This document shows positions 43,742 through 51,373 of a stretch of 51,411 nucleotides of DNA, piece by piece. Below the pieces are notes generated by a model that saw nothing but the letters and a program-made list of their open reading frames with translations, had not been told where the DNA came from and did not search any database. The DNA lies in assembly GCA_050633825.1 (NCBI GenBank), contig JBOEHG010000023.1, forward strand, positions 1-51,411, read 5' to 3'. The number at the start of each line of letters is the position of its first letter. Position 1 is the stretch's first letter. This DNA is from CANLBN01 sp050633825 (GTDB lineage Bacteria; Pseudomonadota; Gammaproteobacteria; Pseudomonadales; Cellvibrionaceae). Both the position numbers and the translations under genes were made by a program.

Positions 43742-44731
43742 ATGAATCTACCTCCATTAAAACACCGAGCAAGCCGAGATTTAGCTTGGGCACTTTGTTC
43801 ACAACCCTTATTTTCATCTCTACCTGACTTTCCGGAAAACTGTTTATCACAAGATTATATAGATGGTGGCGTTTTACCTTGGCTAGAAGCGGTAGACAAG
43901 CATCCCGAGACACTTTTTTCACACTTATCAGAACAACGGTCGACTCGACTTGGCATCTATTTTGAACAACTACTGAGTTACTATTTTGAACATTACCCTC
44001 GCTTTGAATTACTCGCTAAAAACCTTCAGGTCAATGGCGCCAAAAGAACACTAGGGGAATTTGACTTTATTGTTTACGACAAAGTATACAAAGAAGTAAT
44101 ACATATAGAGGCAGCGGTTAAATTTTATGTGGGGCACGAGAATTACAACCGTACTATTAAAAAAAATGACCCTCTTTATGATTGGCACAATTGGATAGGC
44201 CCTAATCAAAAAGATAGCTTGGCTATCAAAATGCGTCACTTAAAAGATCACCAGTTAGCATTAGGAACAACTACCGAAGGGAAAGCGGCATTGGCAACAT
44301 TAATAGACATAAAAGAAAGCATGTCCAGTCGCCTATTGGTTTGTGGACGATTCTATCTGCCTCAACATGCCCAAATTACCCTGCCCCAATATGCAAACAC
44401 TCATAAATACAATGCATTCTGGATGAGCAGTAATGATTTTATCCACCATTTCTCAGATAAAAAAAAGAGCTATTGTTTATTACCCCGCCAGTATTGGCTA
44501 AGCCCAATATTAGCCGAAGATATAGAAGAAAATCGTTTAGCTATTTATTCAAAAAAAGAAATAGATGAAATAGTAACAACAGGAATCAAGCAAAAAGAAA
44601 ATGAGTGGCAACTGGCCGAAGTTGATCTAACGCAAAAAGAGTATATTGAAAAAAAGCGTTTTTTTATTTTATCTAGTGAGAACTTGCCATTTGATAAATC
44701 ATATCCAGTTCGCTCACCAACATGCTACTAA
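43742..44731 (+). CDS. DUF1853 family protein
   Basis: 329 aa, no signal peptide. Family blocks: DLAWALCSQPL near the start, RLGIYFEQLLSYYFEHYP, LGEFDFIVYDKVYKEVIHIE (a PD-(D/E)xK-like strand pattern, E-x8-D...E-x-K-like AAVKFYVG), and PNQKDSLAIKMRHLKDHQL. The fold hints at a nuclease-like or nucleic-acid-related domain, an inference only. It is the only rightward gene between the bat operon and the last pair. Its 3' end overlaps the CNB-rhodanese gene by 59 bases tail to tail. Confidence 0.85.
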   Translation: MNLPPLKHRASRDLAWALCSQPLFSSLPDFPENCLSQDYIDGGVLPWLEAVDKHPETLFSHLSEQRSTRLGIYFEQLLSYYFEHYPRFELLAKNLQVNGAKRTLGEFDFIVYDKVYKEVIHIEAAVKFYVGHENYNRTIKKNDPLYDWHNWIGPNQKDSLAIKMRHLKDHQLALGTTTEGKAALATLIDIKESMSSRLLVCGRFYLPQHAQITLPQYANTHKYNAFWMSSNDFIHHFSDKKKSYCLLPRQYWLSPILAEDIEENRLAIYSKKEIDEIVTTGIKQKENEWQLAEVDLTQKEYIEKKRFFILSSENLPFDKSYPVRSPTCY

Positions 44732-45785
44732 CCTGACTTTCATTAATAGCACCAAGACCATCTTCGAGCACACTGACTTTATAACCCTTGTTTTTTAGCA
44801 AAAATGCGGTCGCCCCACTACGAGAGCCCGTATTACAATAGATAAAATAATGTTTCTCGGGATCAAGCATCCTAATTTTTAAGCGTAATAATGTGAGCGG
44901 GATATGGATGGCATTCTTTATATGTTTATAATCAAATTCTTCTTGAGTACGCACATCCAAAAATTCAAAATCCTTGTTTTTAAAGGATTCCAAGGTATTA
45001 ACACTGACATGCTCTACGGAAGGTTCTTGCAACAATTGCATAAAGTCATCTTTGTGTAAACGCATCAAAATACCATCGCTTAACATTTTTACCGAAGCAT
45101 TTCGTGTTGTGCCCTTAATAAGGGCATCCTCGCCAAAACAGCGGCCTAAACCAATTTCAGCAAGTGGGGTTTCCACTTTTTTAGAGTCTGACAGTAGCAC
45201 TTGAGCTTTGCCGTCTTTTATAAAATAACAATAATCTCCATGATCACCCTGGTGTATGATCACATCGCCTTTCTTTACTTCTATTGCAGATACACGTTCG
45301 TAAATTGATATTACATTGAGCGGTGGTATTTTATAAAATAAATTGGAATTTAGAATGGTTGTCATCCAACCAGCATCTTCATCAAACTTGCGATCATAAG
45401 AAATATCAATTTCTAAGTAGTCCGCTACCTGACTCCAGGTTAATAAATTATCTAATTTATAACGATCAAGCTTGAGTAATTCGCAATCGGTTAAGGCAAG
45501 TGCTGAAAACTGCTCGGATTGAAATTGGACGATGGGTAACCAATGAAAGTCTGCTGTAATAATTCGCTCATTACCCTCTTTGTGCTTAAGCAGAATTTCA
45601 CCGGAGAGTAGATAAAATAATGATTCTGGTGCTTCTTTCTGGGTAAACAGGGTATCGCCTTTACAGGCCGTTACCTCACTTGCATCATCAAGGACAGACA
45701 GTAAATGGTGCTCTCTCAAAGTACCTAAAGGAACCAAGCTACGACATTGTTGCACCAAATGTTCATTCTTCATCTGCTGTACCAC
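44673..45785 (-). CDS. Two cyclic-nucleotide-binding domains fused to a rhodanese
   Basis: 370 aa, no membrane segment. Domain 1 (about 20-120) is a degenerate CNB beta-roll without a phosphate-binding cassette. Domain 2 (about 150-255) has the cassette FGEDALIKGTTRNASV (about 217-232) with the cNMP-binding Glu and Arg. A C-terminal rhodanese (about 265-345) carries LDVRTQEEFDYKHIKNAIHI and the catalytic cysteine C317 in FIYCNTGSRSG. Ligand-gated sulfur transfer or a moonlighting sensor are inferences. The start is GTG 45785 (10 bases after the preceding stop) or ATG 45773. Confidence 0.88.
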   Translation of the reverse strand: MVQQMKNEHLVQQCRSLVPLGTLREHHLLSVLDDASEVTACKGDTLFTQKEAPESLFYLLSGEILLKHKEGNERIITADFHWLPIVQFQSEQFSALALTDCELLKLDRYKLDNLLTWSQVADYLEIDISYDRKFDEDAGWMTTILNSNLFYKIPPLNVISIYERVSAIEVKKGDVIIHQGDHGDYCYFIKDGKAQVLLSDSKKVETPLAEIGLGRCFGEDALIKGTTRNASVKMLSDGILMRLHKDDFMQLLQEPSVEHVSVNTLESFKNKDFEFLDVRTQEEFDYKHIKNAIHIPLTLLRLKIRMLDPEKHYFIYCNTGSRSGATAFLLKNKGYKVSVLEDGLGAINESQVSSMLVSELDMIYQMASSH

Positions 45786-45794
45786 TCTGTTAAC

Positions 45795-46667
45795 TCATCG
45801 CAAATTTAACGCGTCAAAACCTCTTCTTCCCTGTAATCCACCTGTATGTATAGCAACAACTGTACTGCCCTTAGGCCAAAAGCCCTGCGCTGCCATAGTT
45901 TCTATTCCCCAAAGCATTTTGGCCGTATAAACAGGATCAAGCAACACATTATTGCGCTTTTCAAATAATGACATAAATTCCAGCAACTCTGCCGACACCT
46001 TGCCATATCCGCCATGGTGAAAACCGGTGATTAGTTGCCAATCATTATTATCCTTGCCTAATAATGCAATCTGGCGGTGTATTTTTGCTGAAAGCTTATC
46101 CTTTCCCTTGAGTACACTAAAACCAAGGTACTGTATTTCTCGGTGGGCGTCAGTACTAGCACCAGCCACTAAACCTGCCAAGGTTGAGCCTGTCCCCACG
46201 GGACAGCAAAGGGTGTAATCTGTGGGCAATTGCTCAGATAAAGCCGCTGATAGCGCCATACAACCGCGGCTACCGGCTAAGTTTTCTGCCCCTTCAGGTA
46301 TCATATAATAATTTTGATATTTATTGAGTATAGGCAATATTTGAGAAATATTCTTAACACGGTAGTCTTTTTTAGAAAGAAAACAGAGCTGCATCCCATA
46401 AGCGACGGCATCGGCCAGCGTTGGTGTGAGAGCAGCCGACTCGTAGCCCCGAACAATACCAATAGTCGGTATATTCAGCTCTTTACCTGCAGCCGCAAGT
46501 GCATACAAATGATTAGAATACACCCCACCGTACGAAACAATGGCTTTTGCGCCTTGTTGCATCGCATTACGCAAGTTATAGAAAAGTTTGTAGTATTTGT
46601 TACCAGAATAGTAGCAGGAAAGCTGATCATCTCGTCTGAGGTAGGCTGTTATTCCTTTTGCACGCAA
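45795..46667 (-). CDS. PLP-dependent ACC deaminase/D-cysteine desulfhydrase-like enzyme
   Basis: 290 aa from the TTG at 46667. Fold type II PLP enzyme: the PLP lysine is in YYSGNKYYKL, followed by VSYGGVYSNHLYALAAAGKE (cofactor ring and phosphate contacts) and CCPVGTGSTLAGLVAGA. Family members deaminate ACC or release H2S from D-cysteine; which applies cannot be told. Conserved sequence (LDWPVLRAKGITAYLRRDD) continues upstream of the TTG, and no ATG or GTG occurs in frame there. A CTG at 46718 overlapping the preceding stop (CTGA) would give about 307 aa. See findings. Confidence 0.82.
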   Translation of the reverse strand: MRAKGITAYLRRDDQLSCYYSGNKYYKLFYNLRNAMQQGAKAIVSYGGVYSNHLYALAAAGKELNIPTIGIVRGYESAALTPTLADAVAYGMQLCFLSKKDYRVKNISQILPILNKYQNYYMIPEGAENLAGSRGCMALSAALSEQLPTDYTLCCPVGTGSTLAGLVAGASTDAHREIQYLGFSVLKGKDKLSAKIHRQIALLGKDNNDWQLITGFHHGGYGKVSAELLEFMSLFEKRNNVLLDPVYTAKMLWGIETMAAQGFWPKGSTVVAIHTGGLQGRRGFDALNLR

Positions 46668-46714
46668 GACCGGCCAATCAAGTGTTTGTAAAGTAACTTG
46701 TTTAGCGGTTTGCT

Positions 46715-48049
46715 TCAGGTCTTGTTGGCTGAATAAGTCGCTGCTTGACGGCCATTCTTGCTGATGCTGACTACAGAAGGTGTTTGTGCTTGATGATTTG
46801 AGCAGCGGTCGCTTTCTCCAATAATGAATTGACTCGGATCTTCCAATTTTACCACTGGTTTATCACACAATTCACCATTATCTTGCTCATGCTGGCAGGT
46901 TGGACTATAAAAATGATCTAACCATGTATGGTATAAATGTTCATTCACACCGCATTGCTTTGCAACAAAGGCCGTTGCATTATCGAGGTATTCACTGATC
47001 TCAACCGCCTGTATCGTTAAGTGCCCGACACCAGGATGATATATAACAAAATTAACGCCAGCATCATCTAATTGGTGTAAAACTTCATCGCCGGACATTT
47101 CCAGTAACTGCTGATTTTCACCTTGTAAAGTTAATATTTCTTGCTGTAACTTTGATTCTCGCTCACTGCGATAAAGCAATTCCACATCGCGCTTGTGCAA
47201 CTCCGATTTATACTCGGCTAGTGCTGACTCAACCCGCAGCAACATTTCAGACTCATAATGTTCTTTCAGTGCTTCAATTTCGTCTTCATCATTATCTTGA
47301 GCAAGCTGCAGTTTGCTTTCAAAATAATCCCGCAGCCCTTCAAGCTTGTCAGCTTGACCTGAGATCGTTTCTCTTAACTCAAGGTTAATCGCTTTCTGCT
47401 CGTTTAATTCCTGTTGATACTCATTCAATTGTTGCTGGTAAGCGAGTAGCCTTTCTTGATGATCGAGACTTAACTGACGCTTATCTTGTTCAGCTTTTGT
47501 ATTGAGTAACTTATGCCTTAAACGCTGCTCCTTGATAATAAGTGCTGCGCGTGTTCGTTCATCATGGTATCGATCGACTTCATTCAACTCTTGAGAAGTC
47601 TCTTCTTTTTTCTTAAAGACAAGACCTAAGCTATTGTTTTTAATCATCTTTTTAATTAAAAGAAAATCATTTTTGGGCGCCTGCATATTAGGATCCCATA
47701 GATTATTTTTATGCCAATCCAAGGGGCACTGGCTAAAACAAGCTAAGGCGATGGGTCCAGAACCTAGATCGGGTCCCTTTGAGGCATTATCGGCTAATTG
47801 CTGTAAGGGGATATTCCATGACTTTTCGACAAAGCCCTGTCGATCAAAGGCAATGCGAAAGAAAACAGCAGCTGTAATATGGAGGTGTGAATCAACACGG
47901 AGATAGGCTGCTTTCATTGCCTTGGCGGCAATATCTTGCAAGGGGACATAATTATCGAGGATTGCCTGAAACTCGGCGTAAGTCATTTCTTTTGCGACAT
48001 CACTGTCATCGAAAAAGAGAATGGCTTCAGTTGAAGAAGACTCGACCAT
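46715..48049 (-). CDS. Uncharacterised long coiled-coil protein with Cys-rich C-terminus
   Basis: 444 aa, not secreted, no membrane segment. Three parts: an N-terminal globular region (about 1-140, ILFFDDSDVAKEMTYAEFQ), a continuous Glu/Gln/Arg/Lys-rich coiled coil (about 150-320), and a C-terminal region with four Cys and nearby His (C366, C385-x-H387, C395, C416), which might bind a metal. I recall homologues labelled as ParA-like in databases, but no Walker motif is present and I reject that name. It leads the set coiled-coil > PLP enzyme > CNB-rhodanese; its stop overlaps the alternative CTG start of the PLP gene. Confidence 0.8.
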   Translation of the reverse strand: MVESSSTEAILFFDDSDVAKEMTYAEFQAILDNYVPLQDIAAKAMKAAYLRVDSHLHITAAVFFRIAFDRQGFVEKSWNIPLQQLADNASKGPDLGSGPIALACFSQCPLDWHKNNLWDPNMQAPKNDFLLIKKMIKNNSLGLVFKKKEETSQELNEVDRYHDERTRAALIIKEQRLRHKLLNTKAEQDKRQLSLDHQERLLAYQQQLNEYQQELNEQKAINLELRETISGQADKLEGLRDYFESKLQLAQDNDEDEIEALKEHYESEMLLRVESALAEYKSELHKRDVELLYRSERESKLQQEILTLQGENQQLLEMSGDEVLHQLDDAGVNFVIYHPGVGHLTIQAVEISEYLDNATAFVAKQCGVNEHLYHTWLDHFYSPTCQHEQDNGELCDKPVVKLEDPSQFIIGESDRCSNHQAQTPSVVSISKNGRQAATYSANKT

Positions 48050-48078
48050 AATACTGCCAGCTATAGCTATGCTATCCG

Positions 48079-48107
48079 TTTGTATGACTTCTCACAATTA
48101 TGGTCAA
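48079..48107 (-). promoter_or_regulatory. Sigma70 promoter of the coiled-coil operon
   Basis: On the minus strand TTGACC (48107-48102), 17-base spacer, TACAAA (48084-48079). The gene starts at 48049, giving a leader of about 20-25 bases. A second TTGACC lies 40 bases further upstream. Confidence 0.5.
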
Positions 48108-48125
48108 AAGATAGCGATTCCGTTG

Positions 48126-48198
48126 TGACGAAATCACCATTTCGGTCAAAAACATACTGAAAACAGTCAGTTTACAGGAGCTTACGCAAGAAACTGAC
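48126..48198. repeat. Two inverted repeats upstream of the coiled-coil operon promoter
   Basis: TGACGAAAT (48126-48134) pairs with ATTTCGGTCA (48139-48148) with one bulge and a CACC loop; GTCAGTTT (48166-48173) pairs perfectly with AAACTGAC (48191-48198) across 17 bases. Nothing else is recognised in this part of the gap. They could be operators, a terminator for the mini-ORF transcript, or chance. Confidence 0.35.
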
Positions 48199-48274
48199 AT
48201 TTTAGGGCACTTTTTAGGATGTGACGCCTGCCATTAACTCACGTTAGAGGAAGTCGTATTGATAGCGCTCTAAT

Positions 48275-48361
48275 TTATAACTCTGAAAAGTCGTCCGCTG
48301 GCCAATCATCATCATGATCTTCAGTGGAATCAAGCAGTAGCTCTTCTAGGTAGTCATCCAT
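48275..48361 (-). CDS. Candidate 28-aa acidic small protein
   Basis: ATG at 48361, TAA at 48275-48277. The product begins MDDYLEELLLDSTEDHDDDW and ends PADDFSEL: 13 of 28 residues are Asp or Glu and there is no Lys or Arg. AAGAG lies nine bases before the ATG and a good promoter (48450-48477) points into it. It fills part of a 438-base gap (48050-48487) with no other gene on either strand. Conservation is untested; a chance ORF is possible. Confidence 0.4.
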   Translation of the reverse strand: MDDYLEELLLDSTEDHDDDWPADDFSEL

Positions 48362-48449
48362 TTATTGTTACTCTTATCAGTCTATAATTTATTAATCAGC
48401 TATAAAATCAGTTAGCTGAATTCATGTTGTTTCAAATAAATAAAATATA

Positions 48450-48477
48450 ACTATAGACTAGCGCCCTATTTTGACAA
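48450..48477 (-). promoter_or_regulatory. Sigma70 promoter facing the 28-aa ORF
   Basis: On the minus strand TTGTCA (48477-48472), 16-base spacer, TATAGT (48455-48450): five of six matches in each box. It starts just after the stop of the FAH-family gene and would give a leader of about 80 bases. Confidence 0.5.
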
Positions 48478-48487
48478 TTTTATGAAC

Positions 48488-49102
48488 CTAGTTCGCATCC
48501 CACCGGGCATTAATTAGGCAGTTCCCATTATTGTTAACCTTGCCCTCAAAATGAGTGCCGGCTATCACAGGGCCAACACCTGCGGGAGTACCCGTCATTA
48601 TAATATCGCCATCTTCCAGTGATAAAAAATGACTGACTTCTTCAAGAATATCGAGTGGCTTGAATAGCATAAGATCAACCCCGCCCTGCTGCCTTAATTC
48701 ACCATCAATCAGCAATGACAGTGATAATTGAGCAAGGTCAATGTTATCTAAGGTGACAAACTGACTGAACACAGCAGAACCATCAAAGGCTTTTGCTCTT
48801 TCCCAAGGTAAGCCCTTGTCTTTTAATTTTGCTTGCGTCTCTCTCTTGGTTAAATCTAAACCAAAAGCGACACCTGCCAATTGTTTATTTATCACTAAAA
48901 AACATAACTCCCCTTCGTAATGTAAGGTTTCGTCTATGCCTGAACGAAGAGAAGTACTAATAGCTGAATTGGGTTTGATAAAAATCACTGGCTTATCAGG
49001 TACTGCATTGCCTAATTCTTTGGCATGAGCAACATAGTTTCGGCCAATACAAATAATTTTTGATGGCGTGATTGCTTTAGATTCAAAATAAACAGTATTC
49101 AT
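48488..49102 (-). CDS. Fumarylacetoacetate hydrolase family protein
   Basis: 204 aa, close to E. coli YcgM (219 aa), an acylpyruvase. Metal ligands sit in HYEGELCFLVI (Glu-x-Glu) and the Asp of RAKAFDGSAVF; the C-terminal GDIIMTGTPAGVGPV loop is typical. FAH-family enzymes cut carbon-carbon bonds of acylpyruvates or decarboxylate oxaloacetate; the exact substrate is not fixed by the sequence. It follows the metallophosphoesterase gene after 19 bases. Confidence 0.92.
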   Translation of the reverse strand: MNTVYFESKAITPSKIICIGRNYVAHAKELGNAVPDKPVIFIKPNSAISTSLRSGIDETLHYEGELCFLVINKQLAGVAFGLDLTKRETQAKLKDKGLPWERAKAFDGSAVFSQFVTLDNIDLAQLSLSLLIDGELRQQGGVDLMLFKPLDILEEVSHFLSLEDGDIIMTGTPAGVGPVIAGTHFEGKVNNNGNCLINARWDAN

Positions 49103-49121
49103 TTTTTCTTTATTTATTTGG

Positions 49122-50843
49122 TTATTTGTTTTGGATTTTTTCTAAAGACGAATTGCTGGGTGGAGCGATAGAAAAACGATCAATGATATGAGCGTGGTCA
49201 TTAATGTTAGCGGAGCTGCGATAGAGCTCATTTTCATTAAGGAACCAATTACGAATGATTTTTTTAAAACCTATAGCATAAACGGTTAATTCTCCATCAG
49301 CATTCAAGTGAAAGCGCAAGAAGCTTTTATAGTCTTCTATACTATTGCTCGACATGGCTGCATCGCCATGTGCTTTGAAAAGTAAATTACTGAATAATAA
49401 ATATAAACCAAACAATAGGCCTGCTGAAACAGAAGCAACAAACCAATAAACACTAATAGCAATAAAGCCCGATATTAACGTTGATTGATAAATAAGAGGA
49501 AAAATAAGGAATGCCAAGTATAGCGCTAATAATATATGCAAAAAACCATGGCCACCACCAATAAAAATGCGTTGTAAGCGAGCAGTAGTTTCAGAGCGGC
49601 CAGGAAAGCCATCATAAAAAGCCATCATACTGACAACAAATAATAACATCAGTAATAAACCTGGCATATTTTGAAATAAATCCACACTTAAAAAATCTGC
49701 AAATACTATCTCATTTCCTATTTGACTGAAAAAATCGGTAAAAAGACCAAGTGATTGCTGTTGGTAAGTTAAGATCAACAAAGTGTATAAAAAGCCTATA
49801 GTGGCAGCCATTGCTTTGTTTTTCATGAAAAACAGAAGATTTCCACATAAGGTTTTTATTGAATCACTTTTGGAAGGAAAGCAGCGATCATTCAAACTAT
49901 AAGCTGTTTGTTGTTGAGTACTATTAGCATCAGGCTTTTCTTCTAAGGTTAAATTGTCACTCAAATGATGTGTACCATGGGCAAAAGCGCCACCGCCACC
50001 ACAAGTCACTAAATGACGTGATGTACTTTCGTAATGAGCATAGTGATGAAGGTCTCCCGCTAAATTTATAGCGACTTCTGCTCCAGTTTTTTTCACCTGA
50101 GCTTCGATGTAATGCAGACTACTGGCGACTTTCTCTCCTGTTAAACCCTCTTCTATCCAAACTGGTTCCGCAGAAGCAATAATGACTTTGTTATCAGCCG
50201 ATAATTTTTTCATTGCCTGTCGGAAATAATCTTTTTGTGGCCAATCTAAATCTGCGCCTAATTGAATATCAATCGCCAATAACCACCAATTATGGGGAAG
50301 CTCAATCGCAAAGTAGCTGCGTTGTTGTTGTGTACGCCAACCACCAATATAACGACCTTGCACAAACTGCCGTAAAAAAGCAGTTAAACCGTCATACCAA
50401 TCATGATTGCCGGGTAAAGCATAAAGATGCGGGTCATCTTCAGATTGTTTTTCAGACCGGGGCAGTGCGTGTTTATATGGTCCCCTAAGTCTATTATTGT
50501 ATAACTCTGTCGACGCCGAGGGGTAAACTTGATCGCCTCCCATCACTAAAAAGCGCCCACGCTGTAGAGGTTTACCCTCTACCGTTAATTCATTGTGCGC
50601 CAAAGCCGTTGCAACAGTGTAAGTAGGATTAAAGCCATCACCTAAATCGGCAACATAGTCAAACCATATCTCCTCTTTTTCAGCATAGGAAAAAACCTGC
50701 GCATCTTCTGTTAACGCGGCTTGTATTTCACGCCGGTCAGCATAGCGCCCAAACACGGCTGAGAGAACCGTTTCTAAGGCTATTTTTACTAAACTTTTAG
50801 GTGAAAACCAATTCACCATATCCTGCTTTTTAAAACCCGGCAT
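49122..50843 (-). CDS. Membrane metallophosphoesterase with C-terminal transmembrane domain
   Basis: 573 aa. An N-terminal calcineurin-like domain (about 55-305) has WFDYVADLGDGFN, FLVMGGDQVYPS, ALPGNHDWYDGL and NLAGDLHHYAHYE, which supply the two-metal site. A hydrophobic half follows (about 340-500) with five to six membrane helices, then a soluble tail. No signal peptide, so the catalytic domain is likely cytoplasmic. The substrate is unknown. The ATG at 50843 has AAGGAAGG upstream. Confidence 0.85.
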   Translation of the reverse strand: MPGFKKQDMVNWFSPKSLVKIALETVLSAVFGRYADRREIQAALTEDAQVFSYAEKEEIWFDYVADLGDGFNPTYTVATALAHNELTVEGKPLQRGRFLVMGGDQVYPSASTELYNNRLRGPYKHALPRSEKQSEDDPHLYALPGNHDWYDGLTAFLRQFVQGRYIGGWRTQQQRSYFAIELPHNWWLLAIDIQLGADLDWPQKDYFRQAMKKLSADNKVIIASAEPVWIEEGLTGEKVASSLHYIEAQVKKTGAEVAINLAGDLHHYAHYESTSRHLVTCGGGGAFAHGTHHLSDNLTLEEKPDANSTQQQTAYSLNDRCFPSKSDSIKTLCGNLLFFMKNKAMAATIGFLYTLLILTYQQQSLGLFTDFFSQIGNEIVFADFLSVDLFQNMPGLLLMLLFVVSMMAFYDGFPGRSETTARLQRIFIGGGHGFLHILLALYLAFLIFPLIYQSTLISGFIAISVYWFVASVSAGLLFGLYLLFSNLLFKAHGDAAMSSNSIEDYKSFLRFHLNADGELTVYAIGFKKIIRNWFLNENELYRSSANINDHAHIIDRFSIAPPSNSSLEKIQNK

Positions 50844-50864
50844 ATAGCCTTCCTTATGATTATT

Positions 50865-50895
50865 TTGCTGAGGTAAATGACAAACAGTGTATAAT
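50865..50895 (+). promoter_or_regulatory. Possible promoter of the DCC-family gene
   Basis: A perfect -10 TATAAT (50890-50895) preceded by TTGCTG at a long 19-base spacing; the start codon is 73 bases downstream. Confidence 0.35.
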
Positions 50896-50967
50896 CGCTA
50901 ATTGTAAACTATCAAAGAATTTAATGCGTACCATATAATTAGGTAGTTAACAAAACGATGTAATTTT

Positions 50968-51321
50968 ATGATCGATACTCTTTATTATGATGGTTTATGC
51001 CCGCTTTGCCGTAAAGAAATTAAGTTATTAAAAAGATTGAGTGGTGATAATTTAGCCTTCAAAGATATACATAGGAGTGATAAAACCGAATCTCAACCTT
51101 CCAAAGATGCCCTACTGAAAAGACTCCATTTAAAAACCAGCAACAATATATGGCTTATCGGACTTGATGCTAATGTCCATGCTTGGTCAAAAACACCATA
51201 TGGATGGCTATTTAAAATACTACGATGGCCAATAATCCGACAAATTGCTGACCGTGTCTATGACCTGTGGGCAGACCGGCGTTACAAGAAACGATATGAG
51301 TGTGGTAGCTGCACACCCTAA
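50968..51321 (+). CDS. DCC family (DUF393) thiol-disulfide-like protein
   Basis: 117 aa. The family-naming motif appears as YYDGLCPLCRKEI (D8, C11, C14 by count), a thioredoxin-like CxxC at the end of the first strand. The body has LKRLHLKTSNNIWLIGLDAN and WLFKILRWPIIRQIADRVYD. Members are thought to be redox proteins; no partner is known. A CG-x-C pair (ECGSC) ends the protein. It is followed 52 bases later by a tRNA gene. Confidence 0.9.
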   Translation: MIDTLYYDGLCPLCRKEIKLLKRLSGDNLAFKDIHRSDKTESQPSKDALLKRLHLKTSNNIWLIGLDANVHAWSKTPYGWLFKILRWPIIRQIADRVYDLWADRRYKKRYECGSCTP

Positions 51322-51333
51322 GATCAAAAGGCC

Positions 51334-51361
51334 TTGAAAAGAAACCTACTTTCGGTATGAT
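51334..51361 (+). promoter_or_regulatory. Promoter of tRNA-Pro
   Basis: TTGAAA (51334-51339), 16-base spacer, TATGAT (51356-51361), then a GC-rich TGCGCC discriminator typical of stringently controlled stable-RNA promoters. The tRNA begins 13 bases downstream. Confidence 0.75.
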
Positions 51362-51373
51362 TGCGCCTCTTTT

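Noticed and set aside
46715..48049. ParA/chromosome-partitioning label for the coiled-coil protein
   Set aside because: No Walker A or B motif is present; the label would rest only on coiled-coil similarity.
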